Both the position numbers and the translations under genes were made by a program. From NCBI RefSeq assembly GCF_003111685.1, contig NZ_CP022189.1:2186001-2250000 (forward strand): a stretch of 64,000 bases of DNA. Reading direction: 5' to 3'. Shown piece by piece: positions 1 to 7,935 of this stretch (position 1 is the stretch's first letter; the number at the start of each line of letters is the position of its first letter). The DNA comes from Alloyangia pacifica. Lineage in GTDB: Bacteria > Pseudomonadota > Alphaproteobacteria > Rhodobacterales > Rhodobacteraceae. A model generated the notes under the pieces. The model worked only from the letters and a program-made list of their open reading frames with translations, searched no databases and was not told the origin of the DNA.

Positions 1-21
1 ACGGAGCGGCAGACACGGCAA

Positions 22-43
22 GGGCGGACCCTCGGGTCCGCCC
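22..43 (-). terminator. Hairpin downstream of uspA
   Basis: A 9-bp perfect stem (gggcggacc / ggtccgccc) with a ctcg loop lies about 57 bases past the uspA stop, read on the minus strand. Only a weak T-rich stretch (ttgccgtgtct) follows, so termination is plausible but not certain. The first 99 bases hold no other recognisable feature. Confidence 0.45.
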
Positions 44-99
44 TCGGACGGCTTGCGCCGCCTGTCCGGTTTCTTTGCAGAGGCCTCTTCTCCCAAGCC

Positions 100-939
100 T
101 CAATGCGCCAGAAAGACCGGTACCTCTGCCAACTCCAGCATGTTCCGCGTCGCGCCGCCGAGGATCGCCTCGCGGAAGCGGGAATGGCCATATGCACCCA
201 TGATGATCATGTCACCGTCCACGTCCTGCACGTGGCGGTTCAGGATATCGGAGATCCGCGGCATGGTCTTGGTCAGTACGTCGATCTCGGCGCTCACCCC
301 GTGGCGCGACAGGTATTGCGACAGCATGCCGCCCGGATCGGAGCGGTTCGGCCCGTGCTGCGGCGGATCGATGACCACCACGTGCACCGCCTCGGCCTCC
401 TTGAGGATCGGCATGGCGGCGCGCACCGAGCGCAGCGCCTCGGCGCTTTCGTTCCAGCCCAGCACGACGCGCTTGGGCTTGCTCGACGGGTCCGAGGCGC
501 GCGGCACCACCAGCACCGGGGCCTGCCCCTCGAAGAGCGCGCCCTCGACCACCGGCTCCAGCTCGACGCCGCGGTCCGGGCCATAGGGCTTGGGCAGCAC
601 CACCATGTCGGCAAACCGCGCCCGACCCGCCACGTGGCGACCGATGTCGGCCAATTGCGCGACACCCTCCTCGACCGCCCAACGCAGGTCGAAGCGGTTC
701 AGCCGCGCCTTCGCCGCCGTGGCAAGCGCCGTGGCATCATTAGAAGCGCGGTCGAGCGTTTCCTGCAGAATGATCGCATCGGCGCCGGCGTAATAATAGC
801 CGGTCTGGGTGCGGTCGACGCCGAAGGCGAGCACATCCAGATGGGCGTCCCAGCACGCGGCAACCGCGGCGGCGTGGTCGATCGTCGACTCCAGGAAGGC
901 CTCGTCGGTCACAACCGTAAGTATTGATTTGTAGCCCAT
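100..939 (-). CDS. Universal stress protein (two-domain UspA)
   Basis: A 279-residue cytoplasmic stress protein of the UspA family. The N-terminus (MGYKSILTVVTDE) begins the first Usp fold. The C-terminal half (about residues 150-279) contains VVLGWNES and ends with the nucleotide-binding signature of Usp domains, GAYGHSRFREAILGGATRNML, which suggests a tandem-domain protein. An upstream in-frame start at 984 exists, but 939 is preferred because GGAGA lies 7 bases before it. The gene diverges from ccoN across a perfect FNR box, so it is probably induced at low oxygen with the cbb3 oxidase. The exact cellular role of this paralogue is not known. Confidence 0.9.
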   Translation of the reverse strand: MGYKSILTVVTDEAFLESTIDHAAAVAACWDAHLDVLAFGVDRTQTGYYYAGADAIILQETLDRASNDATALATAAKARLNRFDLRWAVEEGVAQLADIGRHVAGRARFADMVVLPKPYGPDRGVELEPVVEGALFEGQAPVLVVPRASDPSSKPKRVVLGWNESAEALRSVRAAMPILKEAEAVHVVVIDPPQHGPNRSDPGGMLSQYLSRHGVSAEIDVLTKTMPRISDILNRHVQDVDGDMIIMGAYGHSRFREAILGGATRNMLELAEVPVFLAH

Positions 940-1040
940 AGCAATCTCCGTGGTATTGTCCGGGAGGGCCCGACACCGGCACATTACGCCCGAAGGGCAA
1001 CCCTTAGAATGACTTAACGCAAGAACTCGGAACCAAAGCC

Positions 1041-1054
1041 TTGATTCAGATCAA
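1041..1054. promoter_or_regulatory. FNR box between uspA and ccoN
   Basis: TTGATTCAGATCAA matches the FNR/FnrL/Anr consensus TTGAT-N4-ATCAA perfectly. Its centre (1047.5) is about 41-42 bases from a plausible start site on each side. On the plus strand a -10-like TTCAAA lies at 1075-1080; on the minus strand TTAAGT lies at 1017-1012. Both fit class II FNR activation, so one site probably drives both divergent genes. Confidence 0.88.
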
Positions 1055-1143
1055 GGTTGGGCGGGAGCATTCACTTCAAAACCCCGTCAGTCAGAACCGC
1101 TCGCGCGGCAACGAATCGTGCGAGTCAGACGAAGGGACGAATG

Positions 1144-2757
1144 ATGCTGAATTATATCAAGCTCATCGTGCTGGGGGTTGTCGCGCTCTTCGCGCTGATC
1201 GCTGCCAACTACGCACGAGACGTGGCTTACATGGTCAATGCGCTGACCATCTTCCTCCTCGCGGCGGGTCTGTTCCTCTGGACCCTCCGCAATACCGACG
1301 AGCCGGTGCCCGCCCGGGTGCGAGAGCTGAGCTACATGGACGATGTGGTGCGCGCCGGCGTCATTGCAACCGCCTTCTGGGGCGTGGTGGGATTCGCGGT
1401 CGGCGTGTTCATCGCCACCCAGCTGGCCTTTCCGGCGCTCAACTTCGAATGGGCGCAGGGCTTTGCCAACTTCGGACGGCTGCGGCCGCTGCACACCTCG
1501 GCGGTGATTTTCGCCTTTGGCGGCAACGCGCTGATCTGTACATCGTTCTACGTCGTCCAGCGCACCTCGGCGACCCGCCTCTGGGGCGGCAACCTCGCCT
1601 GGTACGTCTTCTGGGGCTACCAGCTTTTCATCGTGCTGGCCGCGACCGGCTACCTGCTGGGCGCCACCCAGTCGAAGGAATACGCCGAGCCCGAATGGTA
1701 CGTCGACTGGCTGCTGACCGTGGTCTGGGTCGCCTACCTGCTGGTCTTCGTCGGCACGATCATCAAGCGCAAGGAACCGCACATCTACGTGGCGAACTGG
1801 TTCTACCTGAGCTTCATCATCACCGTCGCCATGCTGCACATCTTCAACAACCTCAGCATCCCCGTATCGATCTGGGGCTCGAAGTCGGTGCAGCTGTTCT
1901 CGGGCGTGCAGGACGCGATGACGCAATGGTGGTATGGCCACAACGCCGTGGGCTTCTTCCTGACCGCCGGCTTCCTGGGGATGATGTACTACTTCGTGCC
2001 CAAGCAGGCCGAGCGCCCGGTGTTCTCCTACAAGCTGTCGATCGTGCACTTCTGGGCGCTGATCTTCCTCTACATCTGGGCCGGTCCGCACCACCTGCAC
2101 TACACCGCCCTGCCCGACTGGGCCTCGACCCTTGGCATGGTGTTCTCGATCATCCTGTGGATGCCCAGCTGGGGCGGCATGATCAACGGCCTGATGACCC
2201 TCTCGGGAGCCTGGGACAAGCTGCGCACCGACCCGATCATGCGGATGCTGGTGATCTCGATCGGCTTCTACGGCATGTCGACCTTCGAAGGCCCGATGAT
2301 GTCGATCCGCGCGGTGAACTCGCTGTCGCACTACACCGACTGGACCATTGGCCACGTGCACTCCGGCGCGCTTGGCTGGAACGGCATGATCACCTTCGGC
2401 GCGCTCTACTTCCTGACGCCGAAACTGTGGAACCGTGAGCGTCTTTACAGCCTGAGCCTCGTCTCCTGGCACTTCTGGCTCGCCACCATCGGCATCGTGC
2501 TCTACGCCGCCTCGATGTGGGTCACGGGCATCATGGAAGGCCTGATGTGGCGCGAGGTGGATGCCAACGGCTTCCTCGTCAACAGCTTCGCCGACACCGT
2601 GTCCGCCAAGTTCCCGATGTACGTGGTGCGTGCCCTCGGCGGCGGCCTCTACATCGCTGGTGCGATTATCATGTGCTACAACCTGTGGATGACCGTGAAA
2701 CGGGCTCCGGCTGTCGAAGCCGAGACCGCCACGGCGCATGCCACTCCGGCCGAATAA
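1144..2757 (+). CDS. ccoN: cbb3 oxidase catalytic subunit CcoN
   Basis: Subunit I of the cbb3-type cytochrome c oxidase, the high-affinity proton-pumping terminal oxidase of the inner membrane. It carries haem b and the haem b3-CuB site. The 537-residue protein is almost entirely hydrophobic helices, with conserved histidines in segments such as [42 protein letters not shown] and [18 protein letters not shown] codons at 1141 and 1144 are both possible. I chose 1144 because aaggga (1132-1137) then has a 6-base spacer; farther upstream starts lack a ribosome site. First gene of ccoNOQP, downstream of the FNR box. Confidence 0.97.
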   Translation: MLNYIKLIVLGVVALFALIAANYARDVAYMVNALTIFLLAAGLFLWTLRNTDEPVPARVRELSYMDDVVRAGVIATAFWGVVGFAVGVFIATQLAFPALNFEWAQGFANFGRLRPLHTSAVIFAFGGNALICTSFYVVQRTSATRLWGGNLAWYVFWGYQLFIVLAATGYLLGATQSKEYAEPEWYVDWLLTVVWVAYLLVFVGTIIKRKEPHIYVANWFYLSFIITVAMLHIFNNLSIPVSIWGSKSVQLFSGVQDAMTQWWYGHNAVGFFLTAGFLGMMYYFVPKQAERPVFSYKLSIVHFWALIFLYIWAGPHHLHYTALPDWASTLGMVFSIILWMPSWGGMINGLMTLSGAWDKLRTDPIMRMLVISIGFYGMSTFEGPMMSIRAVNSLSHYTDWTIGHVHSGALGWNGMITFGALYFLTPKLWNRERLYSLSLVSWHFWLATIGIVLYAASMWVTGIMEGLMWREVDANGFLVNSFADTVSAKFPMYVVRALGGGLYIAGAIIMCYNLWMTVKRAPAVEAETATAHATPAE

Positions 2758-2769
2758 GGAGGGCCGAAG

Positions 2770-3498
2770 ATGAGCATTCTCGACAAACACGGGATCCTTG
2801 AAAAGAACGTCACGCTGCTGGCCATTTTCGCCTTCCTGGTGGTGACCATCGGCGGGCTGGTGCAGATCGTGCCGCTCTTCTACCTGGAAAACACCATCGA
2901 GGACGTGGAGGGCATGCGCCCCTACACCCCGCTGGAGCTGGCCGGGCGCGACATCTACATCCGCGAGGGCTGCTACGTCTGCCACAGCCAGATGATCCGC
3001 CCGATGCGCGACGAAGTGGAGCGCTACGGCCATTACTCGCTGGCGGCGGAATCGCAGTACGACCACCCGTTCCAATGGGGTTCGAAGCGGACGGGGCCCG
3101 ACCTCGCCCGCGTCGGGGGCCGCTACTCGGACGAGTGGCATGTCGATCACCTGACCGACCCGCAGTCGGTCGTGCCGGAATCGGTGATGCCCAAGTACGG
3201 CTTCCTGTCGGCCAAGCTGATCGACGGGCAGTACATGGAAGACCTTCTGGCCACCCACCGCATGGTCGGCGTGCCCTATACCGACGAGATGGTCGAGAAC
3301 GCCTCGGCCGACTTCCGGGTGCAGGCCAACCCCGATCTCGACTACGACGGGCTGCTCGAGCGCTATGGCGAGAAGGTCAGCGTGCGCAACTTCGACGGCG
3401 AACCGGGCATCTCGGAAATGGATGCGCTGGTGGCCTACCTGCAGATGCTCGGCACGCTGGTCGATTTCTCGACCTTCACGCCCGACGCCAGCCGCTGA
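2770..3498 (+). CDS. ccoO: cbb3 oxidase subunit CcoO (cytochrome c)
   Basis: Membrane-anchored monohaem cytochrome c subunit of the cbb3 oxidase (242 residues). It passes electrons from CcoP towards the CcoN haems on the periplasmic side. One N-terminal transmembrane helix (about residues 14-36) precedes a periplasmic domain with a single haem attachment motif, CYVCH (near residue 73). A candidate distal methionine lies in [10 protein letters not shown]. It starts 12 bases after ccoN behind an aggaggg ribosome site, in the same operon. Confidence 0.96.
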   Translation: MSILDKHGILEKNVTLLAIFAFLVVTIGGLVQIVPLFYLENTIEDVEGMRPYTPLELAGRDIYIREGCYVCHSQMIRPMRDEVERYGHYSLAAESQYDHPFQWGSKRTGPDLARVGGRYSDEWHVDHLTDPQSVVPESVMPKYGFLSAKLIDGQYMEDLLATHRMVGVPYTDEMVENASADFRVQANPDLDYDGLLERYGEKVSVRNFDGEPGISEMDALVAYLQMLGTLVDFSTFTPDASR

Positions 3499-3510
3499 GG
3501 AGGGGACGAG

Positions 3511-3708
3511 ATGGACACCTATTCCGGCCTCCGCCACTTCGCGGACAGCTGGGGGCTGCTGCTGATGTTCCTGTTCTTCGTGGGGATGATCGTCTGGATC
3601 TTCCGCCCCGGGGCCAGGCGCAATCACGATGACGCCGCCAGCATCCCGCTTCGCAACGACACCGCCCCGGCCGCGCCCGACGCGCCCGAAAAACCCGCGC
3701 ACAAGTGA
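3511..3708 (+). CDS. ccoQ: cbb3 oxidase small subunit CcoQ
   Basis: A 65-residue single-helix protein between ccoO and ccoP, the position and size of CcoQ (FixQ). Residues 14-32 ([18 protein letters not shown]) form the membrane helix, followed by the typical FRPG turn and a short hydrophilic, proline- and alanine-rich tail. CcoQ is reported to stabilise the cbb3 complex, especially the association of CcoP. The ribosome site gaggagggg lies just upstream. Confidence 0.93.
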   Translation: MDTYSGLRHFADSWGLLLMFLFFVGMIVWIFRPGARRNHDDAASIPLRNDTAPAAPDAPEKPAHK

Positions 3709-3721
3709 GGAGGCGAGGATC

Positions 3722-4609
3722 ATGAGCGACAAGAAAGACACCCGCAGAGACGATCTCGACTACGAGACCACCGGCCATTCCTGGGACGGTATCGAGGAGT
3801 ACAACAAGCCGCTGCCGCGCTGGTGGCTGATGGTCTTCTACGCGACCATCATCTGGGGCGTGGGCTACACCATCGCCTATCCCGCCTGGCCGGGCGTGCG
3901 TTCGGCCACCGCGGGGCTGCTCGGCTACTCGACCCGCGGCGCCGTGGCCGAGGAGATCGCCGCGCAGGAGGCCAAGCTCGCCCCGATCAACGAGCAGCTC
4001 GCCTCGGTCGAGCTGAACTCGATCGCGGGCGACCCCGAGCTGGGCGGCTACGCGCAGAACGCCGGGGCCGCGGTCTTCCGCACCTGGTGCGCGCAGTGCC
4101 ACGGCTCGGGTGCGGCGGGGGCCAAGGGCTATCCCAACCTCCTCGACGACGACTGGCTCTGGGGCGGCTCGATCGAGGAGATCCACACCACGATCACCCA
4201 TGGCATCCGCAACGAGGACGACCCCGATGCGCGCTACTCGGAAATGCCCGCCTTCGGGCGTGACGGGCTGCTCGAACGCGAGCAGATCGCCGCGGTCAGC
4301 AACTACGTGATGACGCTGTCGGGCGAAGAGCCCCAGGACGCTTCGCTCGTCGACGAGGGCGCCACGGTCTTTGCGGACAATTGCGCGGCCTGCCATGGCG
4401 AGGACGGCACCGGCGACCGGATGCAGGGCGCGCCGAACCTGACCGACGCGATCTGGCTCTACGGCGGCGACTACGCGACGATCCACGAGACCGTCACCAA
4501 CGCCCGCTTCGGCGTCATGCCGAACTGGAACGCCCGTCTGTCGGAAGCGGAAATCCGCGCCGTGGCCACCTATGTGCACGGGCTTGGCGGCGGCGAAGCC
4601 TCCGAGTAG
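3722..4609 (+). CDS. ccoP: cbb3 oxidase subunit CcoP (dihaem cytochrome c)
   Basis: Dihaem cytochrome c subunit of the cbb3 oxidase (295 residues), which accepts electrons from soluble or membrane cytochromes c. The N-terminal part contains YNKPLPRWW followed by one transmembrane helix, as in the FixP family. Two haem sites follow in two cytochrome c domains: CAQCH (near residue 126) and CAACH (near residue 222). The start at 3722 ([11 protein letters not shown]) follows gaggaggcgagg. An earlier start at 3629 would overlap ccoQ and adds a non-conserved basic leader, so I rejected it. Last gene of the operon. Confidence 0.96.
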   Translation: MSDKKDTRRDDLDYETTGHSWDGIEEYNKPLPRWWLMVFYATIIWGVGYTIAYPAWPGVRSATAGLLGYSTRGAVAEEIAAQEAKLAPINEQLASVELNSIAGDPELGGYAQNAGAAVFRTWCAQCHGSGAAGAKGYPNLLDDDWLWGGSIEEIHTTITHGIRNEDDPDARYSEMPAFGRDGLLEREQIAAVSNYVMTLSGEEPQDASLVDEGATVFADNCAACHGEDGTGDRMQGAPNLTDAIWLYGGDYATIHETVTNARFGVMPNWNARLSEAEIRAVATYVHGLGGGEASE

Positions 4610-4624
4610 GCGCGCGACAAGATA

Positions 4625-4705
4625 CCTCTGGGCCGCAAAGCCCGGAGGCCAGACGCCGGTCCCCCACCTGTTCGCGCGTTTCCAGGGGGGCCGGCGTTTC
4701 CTTTT
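4625..4705 (+). terminator. Tandem hairpins after ccoP
   Basis: Two hairpins follow ccoP. The first is cctctgggc / gcccggagg (4625-4649). The second has arms cgccggtccccc / ggggggccggcg and is followed by tttcctttt (to 4705). The second is a good factor-independent terminator for ccoNOQP. Confidence 0.72.
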
Positions 4706-4726
4706 GCCGCCGAGAAAGCGGACGTT

Positions 4727-4954
4727 TCACGTCTCATGACCCCGGCAATCTGCCTTGGCCGCATTTCTGCCCTTGGCACGCATCAAAATTCCGTTGATCA
4801 TTGACCGTATACCCCGGCGACGCCTGTCGCTTGCCCGGGACGCCTCTGGCGCACCGGGGCGAGGCGCATGTGTCGAGCGCGCGGATGGAGGGCAATTTGG
4901 CCTGACGTCCGTCCGGGTCGCAGTCATGAAAGTTTTTGCATATATTACAAGCAC
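4727..4954 (-). CDS. Possible small basic protein, divergent from LysR gene
   Basis: A 75-codon reading frame starting with GTG at 4954. I recognise no family; the product is basic and rich in Arg, Ala and Pro, and codon use does not clearly mark it as coding. It is listed because a full-length Shine-Dalgarno sequence (AGGAGGTT, 4959-4966 on the minus strand) lies four bases before the start. A LysR-type inverted repeat lies 27 bases upstream, between this frame and the divergent lysR gene, the usual position of a LysR target gene. It could equally be a decayed or chance frame. Confidence 0.3.
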   Translation of the reverse strand: MLVIYAKTFMTATRTDVRPNCPPSARSTHAPRPGAPEASRASDRRRRGIRSMINGILMRAKGRNAAKADCRGHET

Positions 4955-4980
4955 TTTTAACCTCCTGAATACGCCATTTC

Positions 4981-5005
4981 GCCCTTCAAGTATTGATCGA
5001 AGGGC
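4981..5005. promoter_or_regulatory. LysR-type binding site (T-N11-A palindrome)
   Basis: GCCCTTC-N11-GAAGGGC has 7-bp perfect arms separated by 11 bases, the classic geometry of a LysR-type regulator box. It lies 51 bases before the LysR ATG and 27 bases before the divergent GTG at 4954, so it is a candidate site for autoregulation and divergent control. Confidence 0.6.
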
Positions 5006-5055
5006 CCATTGCAGCCAGTCAGGAAGAATTCTGACATGTAAGATTGCTTGACATA

Positions 5056-5934
5056 ATGAATTGGACCTCTCTCCCCCCTCTCCCTGCGCTCCGGGCCTTT
5101 GCCGCCTACGCCGAGACCGGGTCGGTGCAAAAGGCCGGCGCAGCTCTGAACGTCAGCCACGCGGCGATCAGCCAGCAGATACGAAACCTGGAGTCGCATC
5201 TCGGCATCGGGCTGCTAGACCGCTCGCGGCGCTCCATGGCGCTGACCGAGGAAGGCGCGCGGCTGGCACAGGCGCTGGCCGAGGGATTCGGACGCATCGC
5301 GCAGGAGCTCGAGGCGCTGACCGGCGCCGAAGCCGACCGGCCGCTGATGATCACCACCACGCCGAGTTTTGCCTCGTCCTGGCTGATGCCGCGACTCGCG
5401 CGCTTCCGAGAGGCGCATCCCGAGATTAGCCTGATGCTCGACCCCTCGGCCAAGCTCGCGCCGCTGGAGCCAGGCGGCATCGACGTGGCGCTGCGCTACG
5501 GCTCGGGCCGCTGGCCGGGGCTCGAGGCCGAACTGCTGGTGGAATCTCCCATCGCACTGGTCGGCTCGCCGCAGCTGGTGGGCGATCGCGAGTACACCGA
5601 CCCCGCCGAGCTGCGCAGCTTCCACTGGCTGCAGGAGCTGGGCACCAACGAGGCCACCGACTGGTTCGCCCAGTTCGGCATAGACCACGACGTCCGGCAG
5701 GGGGTCAGCTCGTTGCCCGGCAACCTGATGCTCGAGGCCGCGCGGCAGGGTCATGGCATCGCGATCACCGCCCGCGTCTTTGCCGAGGACGACATCGCCT
5801 CGGGCCGGCTGCGACTATTGTTCGAAGATAGCCGACAAAAGGGCTACTATCTGGTCACCCGGCCCGGCGTCATGCGCGCGCCGCTTCGGATGTTCACCAC
5901 CTGGCTGCGACGTGAGGCCGCAAAAGCTAAGTGA
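5056..5934 (+). CDS. LysR-family transcriptional regulator (GcvA-like)
   Basis: A 292-residue LysR-type regulator. Residues 1-65 form the N-terminal winged helix-turn-helix (ALRAFAAYAETGSVQKAGAALNVSHAAISQQIRNLE). The remainder is the LysR substrate-binding domain (DRPLMITTTPSFASSWLMPRL onward), closest in style to the GcvA/AmpR group. The start at 5056 gives the usual MNWTSLPPLPAL N-terminus; an in-frame TTG at 5044 is possible, and neither has a strong ribosome site. It sits between the ccoNOQP and ccoGHIS operons, but nothing in the sequence shows that it regulates them. A T-N11-A box upstream suggests autoregulation. The ligand is unknown. Confidence 0.93.
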   Translation: MNWTSLPPLPALRAFAAYAETGSVQKAGAALNVSHAAISQQIRNLESHLGIGLLDRSRRSMALTEEGARLAQALAEGFGRIAQELEALTGAEADRPLMITTTPSFASSWLMPRLARFREAHPEISLMLDPSAKLAPLEPGGIDVALRYGSGRWPGLEAELLVESPIALVGSPQLVGDREYTDPAELRSFHWLQELGTNEATDWFAQFGIDHDVRQGVSSLPGNLMLEAARQGHGIAITARVFAEDDIASGRLRLLFEDSRQKGYYLVTRPGVMRAPLRMFTTWLRREAAKAK

Positions 5935-5946
5935 AAGATATGCTTA

Positions 5947-5960
5947 TTGATGCAGGTCAA
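5947..5960 (+). promoter_or_regulatory. FNR-like box upstream of ccoG
   Basis: TTGATGCAGGTCAA matches TTGAT-N4-ATCAA at nine of ten positions (GTCAA instead of ATCAA). It lies between the lysR stop and the ccoG start, 65 bases before the GTG. It overlaps an in-frame ATG that could be mistaken for the ccoG start. Confidence 0.68.
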
Positions 5961-6024
5961 AGTTCGTGGCGCGCTGCGGCGTCAGAACGGGCGGCACAGG
6001 CAGATTCGAACCGGAGTACTTGCG

Positions 6025-7461
6025 GTGTCCGAGACCCAACCAAGCGCGCCCTCTCTCTACGCGGCGCGCGAGCCGATTTTCCCCCGCCGGGTGCGCGGGC
6101 ACTTCCGTAATCTCAAATGGGTGCTGATGCTCGTGCTCTTGGGCATCTACTACGTGACCCCCTGGATCCGCTGGGACCGGGGGCCGGAGCTGCCGGACCA
6201 GGCAGTTCTGGTCGACATGGCTGGCCGCCGCTTCTTTTTCTTCTTCATCGAGATCTGGCCACACGAGTTCTACTTCGTCGCCGGCCTGCTGATCATGGCA
6301 GGGCTCGGGCTCTTCCTCTTCACCTCGGCGCTGGGAAGGGTCTGGTGCGGCTATGCCTGCCCGCAGACCGTCTGGACCGACCTCTTCATCCTCGTCGAAC
6401 GCTGGATCGAGGGCGACCGCAATGCGCGGCTTCGGCTGCACCGGCAAAAGAAATGGGACATGCGCAAGGCGCGGCTGCGGCTGACCAAATGGGTGGTCTG
6501 GCTGCTCATCGCGCTGGCCACTGGCGGTGCCTGGGTGTTCTATTTCACCGACGCCCCCACCCTGCTGGTCGACCTGGTGACCGGCAACGCCCACCCGGTG
6601 GCCTACACGACGATCGCCATCCTCACCGCCACGACCTTTGCCTTCGGCGGCTTCGCGCGCGAGCAGATCTGTATCTACGCCTGCCCCTGGCCACGCATCC
6701 AGGCGGCGATGATGGACGAGGAGACGCTGACCGTCGGCTACCGCGACTGGCGCGGCGAGCCGCGCGGCAAGCACCGCAAGGCCGAGGGCGCCGAGAACCT
6801 CGGCGACTGCATCGACTGCAACGCCTGCGTGAACGTCTGCCCCATGGGGATCGACATCCGCGACGGCCAGCAGATGGCCTGCATCACCTGCGCGCTCTGC
6901 ATCGACGCCTGCGACGACGTGATGGACAAGATCGGCAAGCCGCGCGGGCTGATCGATTACCTCGCCCTGTCGGACGAGACGCGTGAGCGCGCGGGCCAAG
7001 AACCCCGTAGGATCTGGAAGCACATCTTCCGCCCGCGCGTGCTTCTCTATACCGCGCTCTGGTCGCTGGTCGGCGTCGGCCTGCTGGTCGCGCTGGTGCT
7101 GCGCCCCGAGATCGAGCTCACCGTCGCCCCGGTGCGCAATCCGACCTACGTGGTGCTTTCGGACGGCTCGATCCGCAACACCTACGACGTGCGCCTGCTC
7201 AACAAGCACGGAGAGGACAGGCCCTTCCGGCTGTCGCTCTCGGACGATGCCATCCTGCAGATCAGCCTGGAGGGCGAGACGGACACCACCGTTGACGTGC
7301 CCGCCAACGAGACGCACCTTCAGAGGGTCTATGTGACCGCTCCCGAGGGCACCCCCGAGGCTAAGGCCGACCGCACCGAGTTCCACATCTGGGTCGAGGA
7401 CCTGACCACCGGCGACCGCGCCGCCAAGGCAACCATCTTCAACGGACGGACGAGTCAATGA
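6025..7461 (+). CDS. ccoG: cbb3 oxidase accessory ferredoxin CcoG (RdxB/FixG)
   Basis: Membrane-bound polyferredoxin (478 residues) required for cbb3 oxidase maturation; the family is thought to reduce copper for delivery to CcoN. Several transmembrane helices alternate with cysteine motifs. CGYACPQTVW and CIYACPWPRIQ lie in the membrane part, and two [4Fe-4S] motifs, CIDCNACVNVCP and CITCALCIDAC, lie in the ferredoxin domain. An Ig-like C-terminal domain follows the last helix. I chose GTG at 6025 (MSETQPSAPSLYAAREPIFPRR), with ccggag eight bases upstream. The ATG at 5947 lies inside the FNR-like box and adds a non-conserved leader. Confidence 0.95.
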   Translation: MSETQPSAPSLYAAREPIFPRRVRGHFRNLKWVLMLVLLGIYYVTPWIRWDRGPELPDQAVLVDMAGRRFFFFFIEIWPHEFYFVAGLLIMAGLGLFLFTSALGRVWCGYACPQTVWTDLFILVERWIEGDRNARLRLHRQKKWDMRKARLRLTKWVVWLLIALATGGAWVFYFTDAPTLLVDLVTGNAHPVAYTTIAILTATTFAFGGFAREQICIYACPWPRIQAAMMDEETLTVGYRDWRGEPRGKHRKAEGAENLGDCIDCNACVNVCPMGIDIRDGQQMACITCALCIDACDDVMDKIGKPRGLIDYLALSDETRERAGQEPRRIWKHIFRPRVLLYTALWSLVGVGLLVALVLRPEIELTVAPVRNPTYVVLSDGSIRNTYDVRLLNKHGEDRPFRLSLSDDAILQISLEGETDTTVDVPANETHLQRVYVTAPEGTPEAKADRTEFHIWVEDLTTGDRAAKATIFNGRTSQ

Positions 7462-7931
7462 CCGAAGCACAGGATAGCGGACGCAAGCTCACCGGCTGGC
7501 ACGTGCTGGCGATCTTCGGCGGCGCCTTCGGGGTGATCATCGCGGTGAACATCGCGCTCGCCTACAATGCCATCGCCACCTTCCCCGGGCTCGAGGTGCC
7601 GAACTCCTACGTCGCCAGCCAGACCTTCGATGTCCGCCGCGCCGAGCAGGAGGCGCTGCGCTGGACCGCCCATGCCGAGCCGCGCGAGGGCGCGGTGGTG
7701 CTGCGGTTCACCGATCCCGAGGGTTTGCCGGTGAAGCCCGCCGAGCTGAGCGCAAGGCTCGGCCGCTCGACCCACGTCAAGGACGACCACACGCCCGAGT
7801 TCTTCTGGGACGGCCGCCAGTTCGTCGCCGCCGACGATCTTGCGCCCGGCCATTGGAACGTCTGGGTAAAGGCCCGCGCCGAGGATGGCACGCTCTTCGA
7901 GCAGCGTCTGGAATTCTTCATCAGGGGCTGA
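7458..7931 (+). CDS. ccoH: cbb3 oxidase assembly protein CcoH
   Basis: A 157-residue FixH/CcoH-family protein needed for late assembly of the cbb3 complex. One N-terminal transmembrane helix (about residues 12-36, HVLAIFGGAFGVIIAVNIALAY) is followed by a periplasmic domain containing the family segment VPNSYVASQTFD. Its start overlaps the ccoG stop (ATGA), indicating translational coupling, and ccoI follows four bases later. Confidence 0.94.
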   Translation: MTEAQDSGRKLTGWHVLAIFGGAFGVIIAVNIALAYNAIATFPGLEVPNSYVASQTFDVRRAEQEALRWTAHAEPREGAVVLRFTDPEGLPVKPAELSARLGRSTHVKDDHTPEFFWDGRQFVAADDLAPGHWNVWVKARAEDGTLFEQRLEFFIRG

Positions 7932-7935
7932 CCTC

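Noticed and set aside
1087..3741. 884-codon minus-strand frame
   Set aside because: Antisense to ccoNOQ, with His/Asp/Arg-rich shadow composition and no ribosome site.
4755..5051. 98-codon plus-strand frame before lysR
   Set aside because: It runs through the LysR box and the divergent ribosome site, has no ribosome site of its own and no family resemblance.
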